Shown here: piece after piece, positions 10,390 through 22,100 of the stretch | How the letters are laid out: each line of letters starts with the position of its first letter | How positions within the stretch are numbered: the stretch's first letter is position 1 | Source: Acanthosoma haemorrhoidale | Taxonomy: Eukaryota > Arthropoda > Insecta > Hemiptera > Acanthosomatidae | Direction of reading: 5' to 3' | Length of the DNA: 64,000 nucleotides | Assembly (NCBI GenBank): GCA_930367205.1 | Contig: OV884015.1 | Span: 105,464,509-105,528,508 of the forward strand | Notes under the pieces: generated by a model | The model's database searches: none | Seen by the model: only the letters and a program-made list of their open reading frames with translations | What the model was told of the DNA's origin: nothing | Translations under genes and position numbers: made by a program

Positions 10390-11565
10390 CCACAAGCTGA
10401 AGTTATCATAAAAACCTCAACTAGAAAAATAGGAAAGAGGCCAGGAGGCACCTCAAGACTATTTATTGATGAGTGAAGCCTGAATCTAAATTTGATAAAG
10501 ATTTATTGAGTTAGGTGATGAAGGTGCCTTCTTTTTAGGCAGAATATATTTAGGTCGAGTCATAAGTAACTTCCGTTTTTTTATCAGACATTTATTTGGC
10601 TCTCATTAAATAACAAAATTATATTTTGACGAGTGTAGGACGCTTTTCATGGAGTTTCTCTTGCACTCTTTGCAACTGCTGAACGTATCTATCTCCAGTA
10701 ATCGTTAAATTTGACTTCAACAACTCGTGGTGAATTATTCCTTGACGATCCCACCATACACACAATAAAATATTTTTGCCATGGATGTTTGCTTTCAGAT
10801 CTGGTAGGGGTGGTTGATCCTTATCAAGCCACTGTCTTTTGCGGACTATATGTACTATAGGTAACCCAGTTTTCATCGCCTGTTACAATCCTGTTTAAAA
10901 AAGGCTCAATTTTTACCCGTGAGAGCAGTCTTGTGGCGATTGACATGCGATCTTCTTTATTCCGTTCACTGAGATTGTGAGGTACCCACACTCCTAACTT
11001 GCTGACTTTCCCTAATTTCTCCAGGTGATGGTTAACAGTTGATTGTGATGTATTCAACCTTTCTGCTATACCTCTTGTTGATTTACGTAGACTTTGCTCC
11101 AATATTACCTTTGAAAGGCTGTCGTCAAAGTCGGAAGGACGTCCCGCCCTCGGTTTGTCTTTTAAGGTCGTATCTCCAGAGCGGAATTTTATAAACCAAT
11201 TGCTAACTGCCCGATCAGTTATTAGTCCTTAATATTATTTTTATTATAACCATATTTTTTCAGCTTTCGCCCTTGCACTATTGCCTTGTTTAAATTCCCA
11301 AATCATTACATGAGGAATATGTACTTTTTGAATCCCAGTGGTTAAAAAAAAACTGTTTAACATAATGTGTATTACACAAAACAGTTGACAAAAGACAAGC
11401 TGAAGCCTCGTCTATATACTGAAAACAAAAAGTTGTCATGGTAACTAATAGGGGGTAGATAGGAACAATAGATACTACTTAGCTGCATTGGAAGTTACTT
11501 ATGACTCGAACTGATATTATTGGGAGGTTAAATGGTCAGTACCACACTTTAAGATTTGCCAACAT
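10390..11565. repeat. Local duplication, copy 2, split by a mariner insertion
   Basis: Same blocks as 9610-9880. The left part ends in CAGAATATA at 10548 and the right part resumes TATTATTGGGAGG at 11515. Removing the mariner and one TA restores the sequence arrangement of copy 1. Confidence 0.75.
10549..11514 (-). mobile_element. mariner copy 1, non-autonomous, 966 bp
   Basis: TIRs start TTTAGGTCGAGTCATAAG on the left and, on the opposite strand, TCAGTTCGAGTCATAAG at the right. TA duplications flank it at 10547-10548 and 11515-11516. Minus-strand translation gives transposase pieces: STRGIAERLNTSQSTVNHH (helix-turn-helix), PHNLSERNKEDR, VTGDENWVTY (first catalytic Asp), VWWDRQGIIHHELL (second Asp) and YVQQLQRVQEKLHEKRPTLV. 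The frame is broken several times. Immediately after the RP(A/T)LV block the sequence jumps to the terminal region, so the third catalytic Asp and the C-terminus are absent. A typical mariner is about 1.3 kb with a protein of about 345 aa. It inserted into copy 2 of the local duplication. Confidence 0.93.
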
Positions 11566-11989
11566 TACAACCCTTAGTGGTGTGAGGCCAACTTAATAAG
11601 TTTTTGTGCATTGTCCTGGTCCAGTGTTGCTGCATTTTAATTCTTTGTACCAAGAAACATCTGGTATCATTGGCTGTCCTGCCCTACCAGGGAAGGTCAT
11701 GTCTACTAATTGGTTGAGCCATGGATTCATGCTGTAAATTATTTTTTAGGAATTTTATCATCTTAGCCACATGACTGGAGTCATCCTAGTTTGATGAATA
11801 TGTTCGTATTGGGCTCCAATGAAAAAAAGTTCAATGTGCCTTTAGAGCTAATTGTTCCTGTGGGCTAGCTGCAGGAATCCTCATTATTTTCCATTTGATA
11901 CTGTTGTTCTTTGCCGAACCTGCTCATCTCTTAAAGGAGCATGCACCAATTTCATCTTGGGATGCTATAGTCAAGTGACTACATACTTT

Positions 11990-12100
11990 GTTTTACCCTC
12001 GTTCCGGTGCTTCAAAAGTAGTGAACAGTTCTCTAGGCGATCTTCCTATTTTATCGATATTGTCAGCATATCCAAAGTCTCTTGACTTCATCACCCTCTG
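11990..12100 (-). pseudogene. RTE-like reverse transcriptase relic (motif C)
   Basis: The minus strand reads FGYADNIDKIGRSPRELF followed by TTFEAPERG and a stop. This resembles the (L/G)YADDIDIIGR core of RTE-type LINEs, with the second Asp of ADD changed to Asn. Neighbouring sequence from about 11840 may belong to the same relic but is too broken to align by eye. Confidence 0.5.
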
Positions 12101-13085
12101 CCACAACCAATATACATTACTCCTATGGCTTTTGAAATTACTTGCCAGTGGTATAGTACACCACAATTGGGTCAGGGCCTACTCCAAATCATAGGATGGA
12201 ACTGACAGTATATCCCTGTCTTTAAAAAAAGACTCTGTATTTAAATTGGATTATTACACAATATAATTAATTAGTCAATTGGATAATTTATCATAAATTT
12301 AATAATACAATTGGATTTAACCTGTTTATTTCTTATTACATAATGGCAGTTACAATTACTTTTAGCGGACAAGTCCTTTTAATCTTGTACAAAACACCAA
12401 CAAGTGTAAAATTCAAAAATAACAATGAAACCCTAAAAATTAAGCAATATTATTGATGGCATTGAAAGATTTAATTTGATAACAAACTCAATATGGAGAA
12501 AATATTTTTTTTATTACAAAGTAATTAACTCAGTTTTAGGGATTTGAAAATAATGTTAAGTAAAAATTTTCCACTTGGAATACAAGACTCGATTACAAAC
12601 AGCTCCTATACTATATTTAATAGTTTAGAAGGACCATTTACTGTGTATAATAAGTACTTTTTATACACATATTAGTTTGAAAATTTGGATGCTCCTTAAA
12701 ATATAATTTTCATAACAATTGAAATATTTTGAGTTTTGTGTTATCAATTACCTATCAATTTTATTAGTATTCTTTTAGTTTTAAGAAAAGGAGTGCATCA
12801 CATAAACTAGTAAATAATATATTAACATACATATGAAAAGAGTATTGTTTTTTGTTTGGTGAAACACAAGTTATAACTCCACGCTCACATGTTTTTGATG
12901 TGTTGTCTTTTCTTTTCCAAGGTTGTCCATTTTGTTCTTAGAAAATCGATAACCTTGAGAAAACCCATCAAATAAACATACAATATTTACAATTCAAGGA
13001 AGAGGCTTGAAAACCATTCCAAGATTACATGAAAAATGAGTAATTAATATTTGAAAATGTATTTACAGCAACATAATTTAATTTA
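12101..13085. other. AT-rich stretch downstream of SBDS
   Basis: No coding frame seen. The part next to 13085 should contain the SBDS 3' UTR; AATAAA on the minus strand occurs right at the stop codon (about 13087-13082). Confidence 0.5.
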
Positions 13086-14886
13086 TTAAAATAATTCGTC
13101 TCCTTCAGTGACTTCTTTTAAACATAGCAATTCCAAAAAACCGCTACATCCCTTTGCATGTGTAATTTCGTCTACTTCCCTGTAATGGCCAGGATCGATG
13201 AGGCAAATCTGAAAATATAAAAATACAATTAATCAGATAAATATCGCTGCACATAATATATTTAGAAATATGTACCGAGCCAATATACTTACCATACTTA
13301 GTTCTCCACCAGTCCAATTTTCCGATTCTATGCTGGAGGTCAATTTTACCAATTTATCTCTTTGCTTTCTAGCTTCTTTACCAGAAAACTGAACTTTCAC
13401 CCTCATTTGAGCTCTATCTAATGGCATAATGGCTTTTAACTGAGGAATTACTTCTAGAGCCTAAAGACATTGAAAAATTAATTATATTAATACAGAATAA
13501 ACAAACAAACAAACAGCTGGTTTAATTAAATAAATATTCAGTGGGGATTCTTACCTGCTGCTTAGCATTGCGGTTAGGCTTAATTGAATAATGAATGTCC
13601 TTCATTGCTTTCTTTATCATAGATACAGGATATGGTCGTTTAGTATCAGGATTAACACATTTATCTAGAGAGACCAAAATAATAAAGTTAAACCAAAAAC
13701 AATCTTTACAGATAAATATAACAATAGAGTTACATTGGAGCGGAGATACGATTATACCTGAAACTGTAGTGGCAATATCTTTGAAAAGAGCATCAAGATG
13801 ATGTTGTCTTTCTTTGTCCGATACTTGAAGCTCTCCTTTTGATAAAATTATTTTACATACTTCTGTGAGGTTGTCATTTCCGAATGCTTTCACAACATCT
13901 TCTCTTTTGACGACTTGACCTTTCGATACATTAGAAAAAACAGTATGGGTTTGCAAAACTTCATCGATATCTTTTTCACTAAAAAAAGAGTGAACAAATT
14001 ATAATCAGATGCTTGATGTTAAAATAAATTTTCTCTATACAATCAGAATAGAAATATGGGCAGGAACGAATGGCTATCACATGTAAGACCCACTCCTATT
14101 TACAGAAGTATATCAAAATTTAAACTCAAGTTAGGACTACATTATATGCTGGATGGCTGCATTGGCTCAAGCTGCTGATAAATAAGCCAACCTTTGATCA
14201 CAGGTTCGTTCCTGTAAATCACTTTGGTATGTGACATATCAAGTACTGTACTGAATGACTTATTTTCGGGGAATAGCAGATAAAAGTTGGCATTGATTCC
14301 TCACTTCTTTAATGAAAACAAATGGAATGGTGTGTGCCCAAACTGGTTACACTATTTAAAACGGAAAGCTTTGGGAATAATTACTCATCATCTAATCTCT
14401 CATTCTAATATCGGAAATTACCATATAAGTACTAGCTAAACATTCAGGCATTTAAGACCCAAAAGGTTTATGCCAGCTAACACCAACAGGCTCAACCACA
14501 TGACCAGGAGGTAGCACACCTTCATATAGAGATAAAAGAGTTAATTGCTTTGGCATGAGTTTGGATTCATTCAGCAACATTTGGAATTATCCAAAAGGTG
14601 GAAAGGACATATTTATGTTCCAATGCATTTATAAAACAAACTAGTATTAGTTATAACTACAATAAAACGATGGCAAAATAGTTCATTGTAGGACACAAAT
14701 CACAATATGAAACTTTCCTATACAATAAATTACAAAAAAATAATGATGTACTTACACATTATTTCTCCATGATATGACCTTGTTCTTATAGCACGCTATT
14801 TCGAAACGCTGGCCTGACTTTTTCATCCGTACCACAGCTACGTTGGTAAGTCTTATTTGATTTGTTGGGGTAAATATTTTTGACAT
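13086..14886 (-). CDS. SBDS: SBDS ribosome maturation factor, five exons, 250 aa
   Basis: SBDS works with the GTPase EFL1 to release eIF6 from the 60S ribosomal subunit, a late step in making translation-competent ribosomes in the cytoplasm. Exons on the minus strand: 14886-14756, 13978-13758, 13664-13555, 13460-13293 and 13208-13086. Every intron starts GT and ends AG, and the coding lengths (131, 221, 110, 168, 123) join in frame to 251 codons including TAA, the same length as the human protein. The first exon reads [19 protein letters not shown], exon 2 [14 protein letters not shown] and [11 protein letters not shown], exon 3 [17 protein letters not shown] and [10 protein letters not shown], exon 5 [14 protein letters not shown]. 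The FYSH N-terminal domain is roughly residues 1-96, the middle helical domain to about 170, then the RRM-like C-terminal domain. Intron 1 is 777 bp; the others are 84-93 bp. AATAAA overlaps the stop codon. Confidence 0.96.
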
Positions 14887-15769
14887 TTTGAAATAAACAC
14901 GCACATTGAACGGTAACCTCCCGATAGTCAAACTGTGTTCCCAGCTAGGAGGACGAAAGACTATATGTAGGGGAGGGGAGTAGAGGTAGAAATGTGGAGT
15001 TACTGGTGTAACAGTCACCTAATCTCGGTTTGGAACAGTTACGACCTGTAACTGTAACAATATTTATATACATATTTGTTTACTCTGAAAATAAAAAATT
15101 GGCGCAAAAATCAGGTCAAATAAAATAAAATATTTATTTATATAAGATACCCCTAGTTACAATTAAGACATAAATTAATTAATTTCCATTAGAGCTAGTA
15201 TAAAAATTTATTAATATATATAATATAAAACTTACTATATAGGTAATAAGGATAAAAAACAAAAGCTATAGGAGTAACTCCCAAATACGTTCAGTTTAAA
15301 GATGTTATTTTGATTTTGATTCTAGTAAAAAATAAAGAAAGCTTTTTACGGTTCTTAGTTAATGTCTTACTGAAGTATTTAAAAAGAAATAATGCATAAC
15401 TGATAAATTTAAAATTCCTTTGGTAGACGGTCCAATAGCCTATCAGAACAGGTAACTCTCCATTACTAAGCCAACCTCCTTGGCTCCAAGACTGCGAAAT
15501 AGCTGAAAAGTCACATGAACCAGTGAAGTGCTCATGTTTGGGGAATTCGCCTATTGATACATTAAACATTTTTTTTTTTTTTTAATTTCCCATAACGAAT
15601 AACCCCGAGACAAATTTATTTCTCCTGTAACACCAAAGACTGGTTTAAAACAGTTTCATTGAGTCCCTCCACTATCACTGATTCTCCCCTCTTCTTATAA
15701 AGGAAACCTTACACGAATGTTAATGTCCTTCAAAAGTCTTTCATCATTACTTTTCAACCTTACTCGTTT
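14887..15769. other. SBDS 5' flank and AT-rich stretch
   Basis: The ~130 bp just upstream of the SBDS start is less AT-rich and is the likely 5' UTR and promoter. No TATA box or other element can be named with confidence. The rest is AT-rich without coding signal, apart from a possible continuation of the 15770-16195 relic down to about 15680. Confidence 0.4.
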
Positions 15770-16195
15770 GGAATGACATAATTTTTCATCTGTAGTTTTG
15801 AACTCAATGAAACTGTAATGATGACAGACTTACGAAGGTAAGGGCATAAAACTAATCCCGATTTCCTTGGTGCAAGGGTTCCATGAATAGTTCCTAACTT
15901 AATGAGAAGATCAAGTGAAACTGCTTAGCTACGTTTATAACGAGACTAGTTGAAGATATCATCATGACATTCTTTCAACGCATTCCTCAAATGAAATGAA
16001 ATTGTCAAGTCCTAACAAATCGCTTTCAGCCTGAAAATAGTAGCGAGCGTTCCTCATAACTCCTTCAGCACTATCGACTTGAAAAGCGCTTATCATGAGG
16101 ACCAAATCATTGATTGAAAAATTATTTACATCACTTAAGGCAGATGGAAATCTGTACCAGTTCGATAGAGTTCCTTTCTGAATAACAAATGGAGT
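15770..16195 (-). pseudogene. Unrecognised decayed coding sequence
   Basis: The minus strand is open from about 16195 to a TGA at 15962-15964. It reads TPFVIQKGTLSNWYRFPSAL, then INDLVLMISAFQVDSAEGVM and YYFQAESDLLGLDNF, a composition typical of real protein. In a shifted frame another coding-like block follows at about 15915-15770: LLIKLGTIHGTLAPRKSGLV, then KSVIITVSLSS and a stop. The pattern of frame changes suggests a pseudogene or transposon relic rather than exons, since convincing splice sites between the blocks were not found. I do not recognise the family. Confidence 0.4.
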
Positions 16196-16269
16196 TTACC
16201 TACATTTCAGAAATTCATAAAAACATCAATCGATATTATTAAAATCTTTGAATTTGAAAGAAACTTTTA

Positions 16270-17237
16270 TTTAGGTCGAGTCAAAAGTAACATCCGTTTT
16301 TTTTTATCAGACATTTATTTTGCTCTCATTAAATAACAAAATTATATTAATTTTGACAAGTGCAGGACGCTTTTCATGGAGTTTCTCTTGCACTCTTTGC
16401 AACTGCTGAACGTATCTATCCGCAGTAATCGTTAAATTTGACTTCAACAACTCGTGGGGAATTATTCCTTGACAATCCCACCATACACAATAAAATCTTT
16501 TTGCCATGGATGCTTGCTTTCAGATCTGGTAGGGGTGGTTGATCCTTATTAAGTCATTGTCTTTTGCGGACTATATTGTCATAGGTAACCCATTTTTCAT
16601 CGCTTGTTACAACCCTGTTAAAAAAAGGCTCAATTTTTACCCATGAGCAGACTTGTGGCGATTGACCTGCGATCTTTTTTGTTCCGTTCACTGAGATTGT
16701 GAAGTACCCACACTCCTAACTTGCTGATTTTCCCTAATTTCTCCAGGTGACGGTTAACAGTCGATTGTGTATTCAACCTTTCTGCTATACCTCTTGTTGA
16801 TTGATGTGAATTTTGCTCCAATATGGCCTTTAAAAGGTTGTCGTCAAAGTCGGAAGGACGTCCCGCCCTCGGTTCGTCTTTTAAGGTCCTATCCCCAGAA
16901 CGGAATTTTATAAACCGATTTCTAACTGCCCGATCGGTTATTAGTCCTTCACCATATACACTGCATATTTTTTCAGCTGTCACCCTAGCACTATCGCCTT
17001 GTTTAAATTCCCAAAGTATTACATGACGAATATGTACTTTTTGACTCTACATTTCAGAGGTTAAGAAAAACAGTTTAACGTAAAGTGTATCACACAAAAC
17101 AGTTGACAAAAGACTAACTGAAGCCTTGTCTATATAGTGAAAACAAAAACTTGTTGTCGTGGTAACTCATAGCGGTCATAGATACGAACAATAGATTCTG
17201 CTTAGCTGCATTGGAAGTTTCTTATGACTCGAACTGA
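16270..17237 (-). mobile_element. mariner copy 2, non-autonomous, 968 bp
   Basis: Same family as the 10.5 kb copy, with TA duplications at 16268-16269 and 17238-17239. It keeps the longest N-terminal transposase frame (16983-16630): MTAEKICSVYGEGLITDRAV, then GRPSDFDD, the helix-turn-helix block TRGIAERLN and LHNLSERNKKDRRSIATSLL. A 2-bp deletion relative to copy 1 then shifts the frame. The last open part reads CVWWDCQGIIPHELL, ADRYVQQLQRVQEKLHEKRP and ends through the shared junction. The third catalytic Asp is missing. Confidence 0.93.
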
Positions 17238-17676
17238 TAGATTCTGTCTTAATCAGACTTTCTTAATTCCATCTCACCTTTCTCTTTAGTCAGTTTACAT
17301 TAAATTAGCTATTTGGAAGATGAAGAAAACATAATTTCGCTAGGACAAATTATTACATTTTCTTAAAACATTTATTCTAATGATTGTGTACATACAATAA
17401 ACACAACCGCCACTAAACATGTAGGTAGCCAGAAAGATGAAAGTGGATTTGTAACGGCTTGTGTCAAGCGGGGTTAAGTAAAGAGTAACCTAACTTCCCT
17501 ATAACCAGCTGCTGTAATTAATATACAAGTTTTCCGGAGCGGTTCTCAATTCACTTAGAACGATTATAACTGTAAATGTTCAAGAAAATGTAGTTATTTG
17601 TGTCCGTGTTTTACGGGGTAGTGTTTTTACTTTAAACTGGTAATGTGATGTGAACTGACCCAAAGAAAAAGGTGAG
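17238..17676. other. Upstream region of the zinc-finger gene
   Basis: The first half is AT-rich. From about 17400 the composition is more balanced, fitting a promoter and 5' UTR for the gene at 17677, but no core promoter motif is clear. Confidence 0.35.
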
Positions 17677-18162
17677 ATGAAATTAAGAAAACGACCTGAA
17701 GTTCAGGTAAAAGTTGTGAAAAAAGATAAAAGTGCAGCTCGTGTTAAAAACGACAAAAATACTGGTGACTCGGTTAAGAAAAAAAGAAAATCAGGGACTG
17801 ACCAGGGTAGAAAAAAAAAGAAGGCTCCCAATAAGAAAATAGCAGAAACTTCAGAAATAATAGAAGTTCCGCCAGTGGAACAGTGCGCTGTTAATGATGT
17901 CGCCTCAGCATTAGAAGATGCAACAAAAGAGGAGCTAGAGTTTACCAAAGAATGTTCTCTTATATTCGAATGCAACCAGTGCGAAAGTTTTTTTCGAACC
18001 ATCGATTCTTATTTGAATCATAAACTCTCATTTTGTATTCAAAGCTCGTCTAGTCGACGGAATGTAGATTCTGTACCAATTAAAGAAAAAATTCATGAAG
18101 AACTCCAGCCTTGTATATTTGACACGGAAATGGAGCATGATGGATGCGATTCAGATTATTAG
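17677..18162 (+). CDS. Small basic protein with one C2HC zinc finger, 161 aa, probably nuclear
   Basis: The frame starts with a long lysine-rich segment (residues 1-58; RKRPEVQVKVVKKDKS, VKKKRKSG, GRKKKKAPNKK) containing several nuclear-localisation-like clusters. An acidic middle (EVPPVEQ, DATKEELEFTKE) follows, then one finger near residues 94-115: CNQC...NHKLSFC, spacing C-x2-C-x12-H-x4-C. The C-terminus is acidic (EMEHDGCDSDY). The start is the first ATG of the frame, and an AATAAA lies about 90 bp after the stop near 18249, so a short single-exon mRNA is plausible. It could also be the first exon of a longer zinc-finger gene if a donor lies before the stop. Codon use is normal and there is no frameshift. 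I cannot assign a family or a target. Confidence 0.65.
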   Translation: MKLRKRPEVQVKVVKKDKSAARVKNDKNTGDSVKKKRKSGTDQGRKKKKAPNKKIAETSEIIEVPPVEQCAVNDVASALEDATKEELEFTKECSLIFECNQCESFFRTIDSYLNHKLSFCIQSSSSRRNVDSVPIKEKIHEELQPCIFDTEMEHDGCDSDY

Positions 18163-18262
18163 AACTAGTTCCTGAGTACTGGAATTATATGCTACAAATC
18201 ATTTATGGACCTGATTCAGACAAACATATGTGTTGAAATGATTTCCTTAAATAAATTTGATA

Positions 18263-18996
18263 TAAACTTTACAGTTCTCTTTTATCAATTTAAGTCGATC
18301 CTATAAACACCTCATTTATATACTCACAGTACTGTTAAAAATGTAGAGCTTTAAATGATTAAGGAAGTTTTGACTGCGCTAAGGGTTGTAATGAATGATA
18401 ACATTACTTATAGCCTATGCATGACAACAAATATCTGCAGAATTTATCATTGAGAAAATACAAGGAATAAACAGAAGTAGGTATTTATATAAATATTAGC
18501 ATTATTAATATTTATTGTAAGCTGTAATGCTTTTAAAAGCCTTTTGCTGTCATTTTAAAACTAGCATAGTGCTTCACCCACTACCCTCTAGAACATATTT
18601 ACCTAACAAGTGCTCCTAAGTGAGTGACAAACATTGCTTACACTCAAAATGGTAACGGTTGGGGAAAGCGCTAGAAATATCAAATAACCTCTCTTATAAC
18701 CATTTTCTTCTCTAAATGTTTTCACTTTACCTGTTTATAGTAGCGATATGTTTAATGCATTTTAGTTCTTGATTGTAGTTTGTTGTCTTCTGTTATTTGT
18801 CCCTTCGAAAGAAAAGTGCACGTTATCGACCTACCTGGCCTAGCGTTTTATTTTGTTTATAAATGGGTTACATTTTGACACAGTCTTTTTAAGTTCCATG
18901 TGGAGGATAGGAACATACTGCTTGTGCCATTTCCCAAAGCTCTGTTGTATGTTTATAAATATCTCCATTGAACTGAAAGTTTTGCACTTTTGTCAG
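18263..18996. other. AT-rich intergenic stretch
   Basis: Nothing identifiable after the polyadenylation signal of the zinc-finger gene. Confidence 0.4.
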
Positions 18997-19140
18997 GTTA
19001 ATGTGCCCAGTGCTGATTACACCTTAGTGCCACCTACCAACCATGGCTTCAATTTTTGGTCGGCCTCTTCACAAGGCGTTACGCCAAGGATTTTTTTATT
19101 ATTTGATAATAATATTAAAGATGGCTTGATCACCAGCAAG
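18997..19140 (+). other. Possible coding exon, unidentified
   Basis: After a CTTTTGTCAG acceptor-like end at 18996 there is an open phase-0 stretch of 48 codons reading VNVPSADYTLVPPTNHGF, WSASSQGVTPRIFLLFDNN and IKDGLITSK, followed by GTTTAT as a weak donor. The base composition is more balanced than on either side. No partner exon was found. It could be an exon of an unannotated gene or a chance frame. Confidence 0.3.
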
Positions 19141-22100
19141 GTTTATGTTTTTCTTATGATCTTTGTTTGTTATTTTATCATTTAATAATGGCAGTTATAA
19201 CTGTTGAAAGTACTATAGTTGCTGTCATGAAATTAGACACTTGGGATGAAGGGGCTACTTAGTGGATTAATAATCACTAATTTGCTTATTGCTTGCCATT
19301 ATTAATATAAAGAGATCATGTGGATAGAAGAGAAGTAGTGCACAGAGCGGCAATAAGGCTTGCCATGTATTGCGGGTTCTCACACTTTCTAATTTTGTGA
19401 CGGAAACTATAGTGCATAGCTAATTTTTGGGCAGACATTGTTGGTGATGAGGCAACCATTTCACCTTAGTAAATGGATAAAGTACAAACATATAGCCAAG
19501 TGATAAAGGTTAAAAGAGATGCTACAACATGTCCTACTACCAGCCATATTTGGTTGTTGAATATATATATATAATGCGTTTGTCCTAAAGCCAAATTGTA
19601 AATTTTCAACTTACACAGAAATCTTAAAAATGCAAATACTAAAATTACGGTGCCCGTTAGTTTTTTATAATTTCCTTCATTAATTGAAAAAGGTGTTAAT
19701 TGAAATGATGCCTCTTTTACATTACCGTGGTCAGTGAGGAGCTAGAGCTAGAGGGTGGTAAGGAGAAGCGTGGGGGGAGGGTAAAAGGTGTTCTACAAAG
19801 ACCACGTGTTGGAAGCCAGTTGACTACAAACTTCCCTCTCATACCTTTCGGCTAGACAGTCTTTTATCTGAAAACATGGTGAATATTTTTTTTACAACTC
19901 CATTACTCTTATCATGTTTTTTTCTAGTTGATTGTCTGACTCGTACTTCATATTTCCACTTACTGTAGTCGTCTTGGACACAATTTCCTCAAGCCCTTTA
20001 CATTTGATAATAATTAGTTGAAACAATTTTTTCATGAAATTTCCTCTGTGTAATGGAATTAATAGGTAACGTAATGGATTTCAAGATGATAACGTAATGG
20101 AAAATGAAGTTCATGAAAGTATGAATTATTTCGAATGCGTATTGTTGTGTTATTCCAACTTGTGGGTCATTGTCTTGTGGGGTTATTCCATGTCAAATCA
20201 ACCAATGGCATGGGCCTTGACATCTTAGTTTTTCACAAATTTTAACAATAAAAATCCATAATTTTAGATTTTTTTAAGAAATATTTTTAGGGTTATTGAA
20301 AGTCAAAAATATCAAAAACTAAGTTTTGAACCCTCTGAATGTAATTGTTTAATAGAACACAATTACAATTTTGTAAATTAATACTTTTTACATTACATAG
20401 GATCCCATTATGAACTTTGGCATATAGTTAAACAGAATAGTATGCACATAAAATAATTTTTTTTACAAAAGTTGGAGGGGAGGAAACAAAATACATTACC
20501 AGTACCTGGCATGTTGAAAACCAAATTAAAGGCAAATGCCGAAGGTTCAAAATTATTTATTTTTTTTATTTCATATGAAATGCCCAAGTAAAAGATACAA
20601 AAGAGATTCTGGGAAAGGAAAAAAAGCAAACCCTGTAGAAAAAGAGGAATTTTCGCGATGAATAATGCTCTAAGAAGCAGATTACATTATATGTCAGCAA
20701 AATTACCTTGGCGGACATATAAGAAAAAACAATTTGATCCAGTCCAAGCTAAACAGATTGAAACTTTTCAACGATCTGCAGAACTTCTATGAGGTGTGAT
20801 TGATTCAACAACATATTCTGCGCATTCTTCAGGGTATAAATCGAGAAGAAGAAATAAGGTACTGAAGAAAGATCAAAAATAGTGAGAGAGATCAAGAAAT
20901 TTAAAAAAAATGTTTAATGTTAAAGATAAAAAAATAGCAAAGTTAAAGGCTACAGAAAGAACAGAGCCTTAAAAATTAAAAACACTGGACCAAACAATTA
21001 CTGGCACCTCGTCCACCAGTTCCTCACACACGGATAAAAGTTTACAATTAACCCCCAGATCGAGTGCCAAAAAGCAAATAGGTAACTAACATTCTCGAAT
21101 ACAGGATCCCCAAGAAAACCGTTGAAACAATCCAGAATTTTTGCAAATTATGGTAGTATTAATTTATTATTTCATTGCAGACTTTACTCTCCAATATTAC
21201 ATTTTAATTTTATGCTGAAGTAAGTAATGTTTAAAAATGAATATTTATGGTCACATCAAGGATGGTTACCATAAAATTTATATTATTTTTTTTTAAATTC
21301 TCTAGATGCAATTTTTTTTCTTAAAAGTGGTTTGTTGGGTGGTTCCTGAGTATGTTACCAGAGAATCTGTAACAAAAGCAAATAAATAGCAATAAACAGT
21401 ATCAAACAATTTTAGAAATTTTTTTTTTTAAGGAAGTTAAAGAACCACCTTTCATTCACTGAGACCACTCAGTGTTGCCTACTTCATTTCTTATGATTGT
21501 GTAAACCCAGTTTAATTCTAAAAAATTACTAATTTTATTAAGAAAATATAAAAGTCCTGTTAACAACAAACTTGCTTATTACATAATAAAACTTACTGTA
21601 GCGAACACAGATGCAAACATATTCTTATATGTTTCTGTTATAAATAGTTATAACAGAAAAAAAAAGTATTATGTATATTATGTAGGGCATCACACAATAA
21701 TTTGACAATAGTTTATTAGCTAATAAAATGCTGACTTTTATTTTTAATGCAGATATTATGGTTGAAAAATAATGCCCAGAAAAAATGTTATTGTTAAAGT
21801 GCTTCTCAAGTGCAAACACGACAGTTAGTTGTATCATTTAACTTAAATATAGCTTTATCTCTACAAATTAATTGCATTTGAAACTCCTGGTCTTCCTCAT
21901 TCATTTTGCCGAATACTACTCATTAAACTCAATTTTCCTGTATTTAATGAGAGAGTTTACTATGTATGTACTACTAATGTCGGTATGGAAACTATTCTTC
22001 GGAATTTTAACTTCGAGAGCAGTGTGGCAAAGCGATGTTCTTGGCTGTTGACGGTACATTTTATTTTTTCTTCAGTTTCTATGTCAGTCCATTGACTTCT

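Noticed and set aside
13595..13801. Plus-strand frame over SBDS exons 2-3
   Set aside because: Antisense to confirmed SBDS exons and crossing an intron.
14752..15018. 88-codon frame as the complete SBDS N-terminus
   Set aside because: The SBDS start is the internal ATG at 14886; the preceding codons are 5' UTR, and the last codons read into intron 1.
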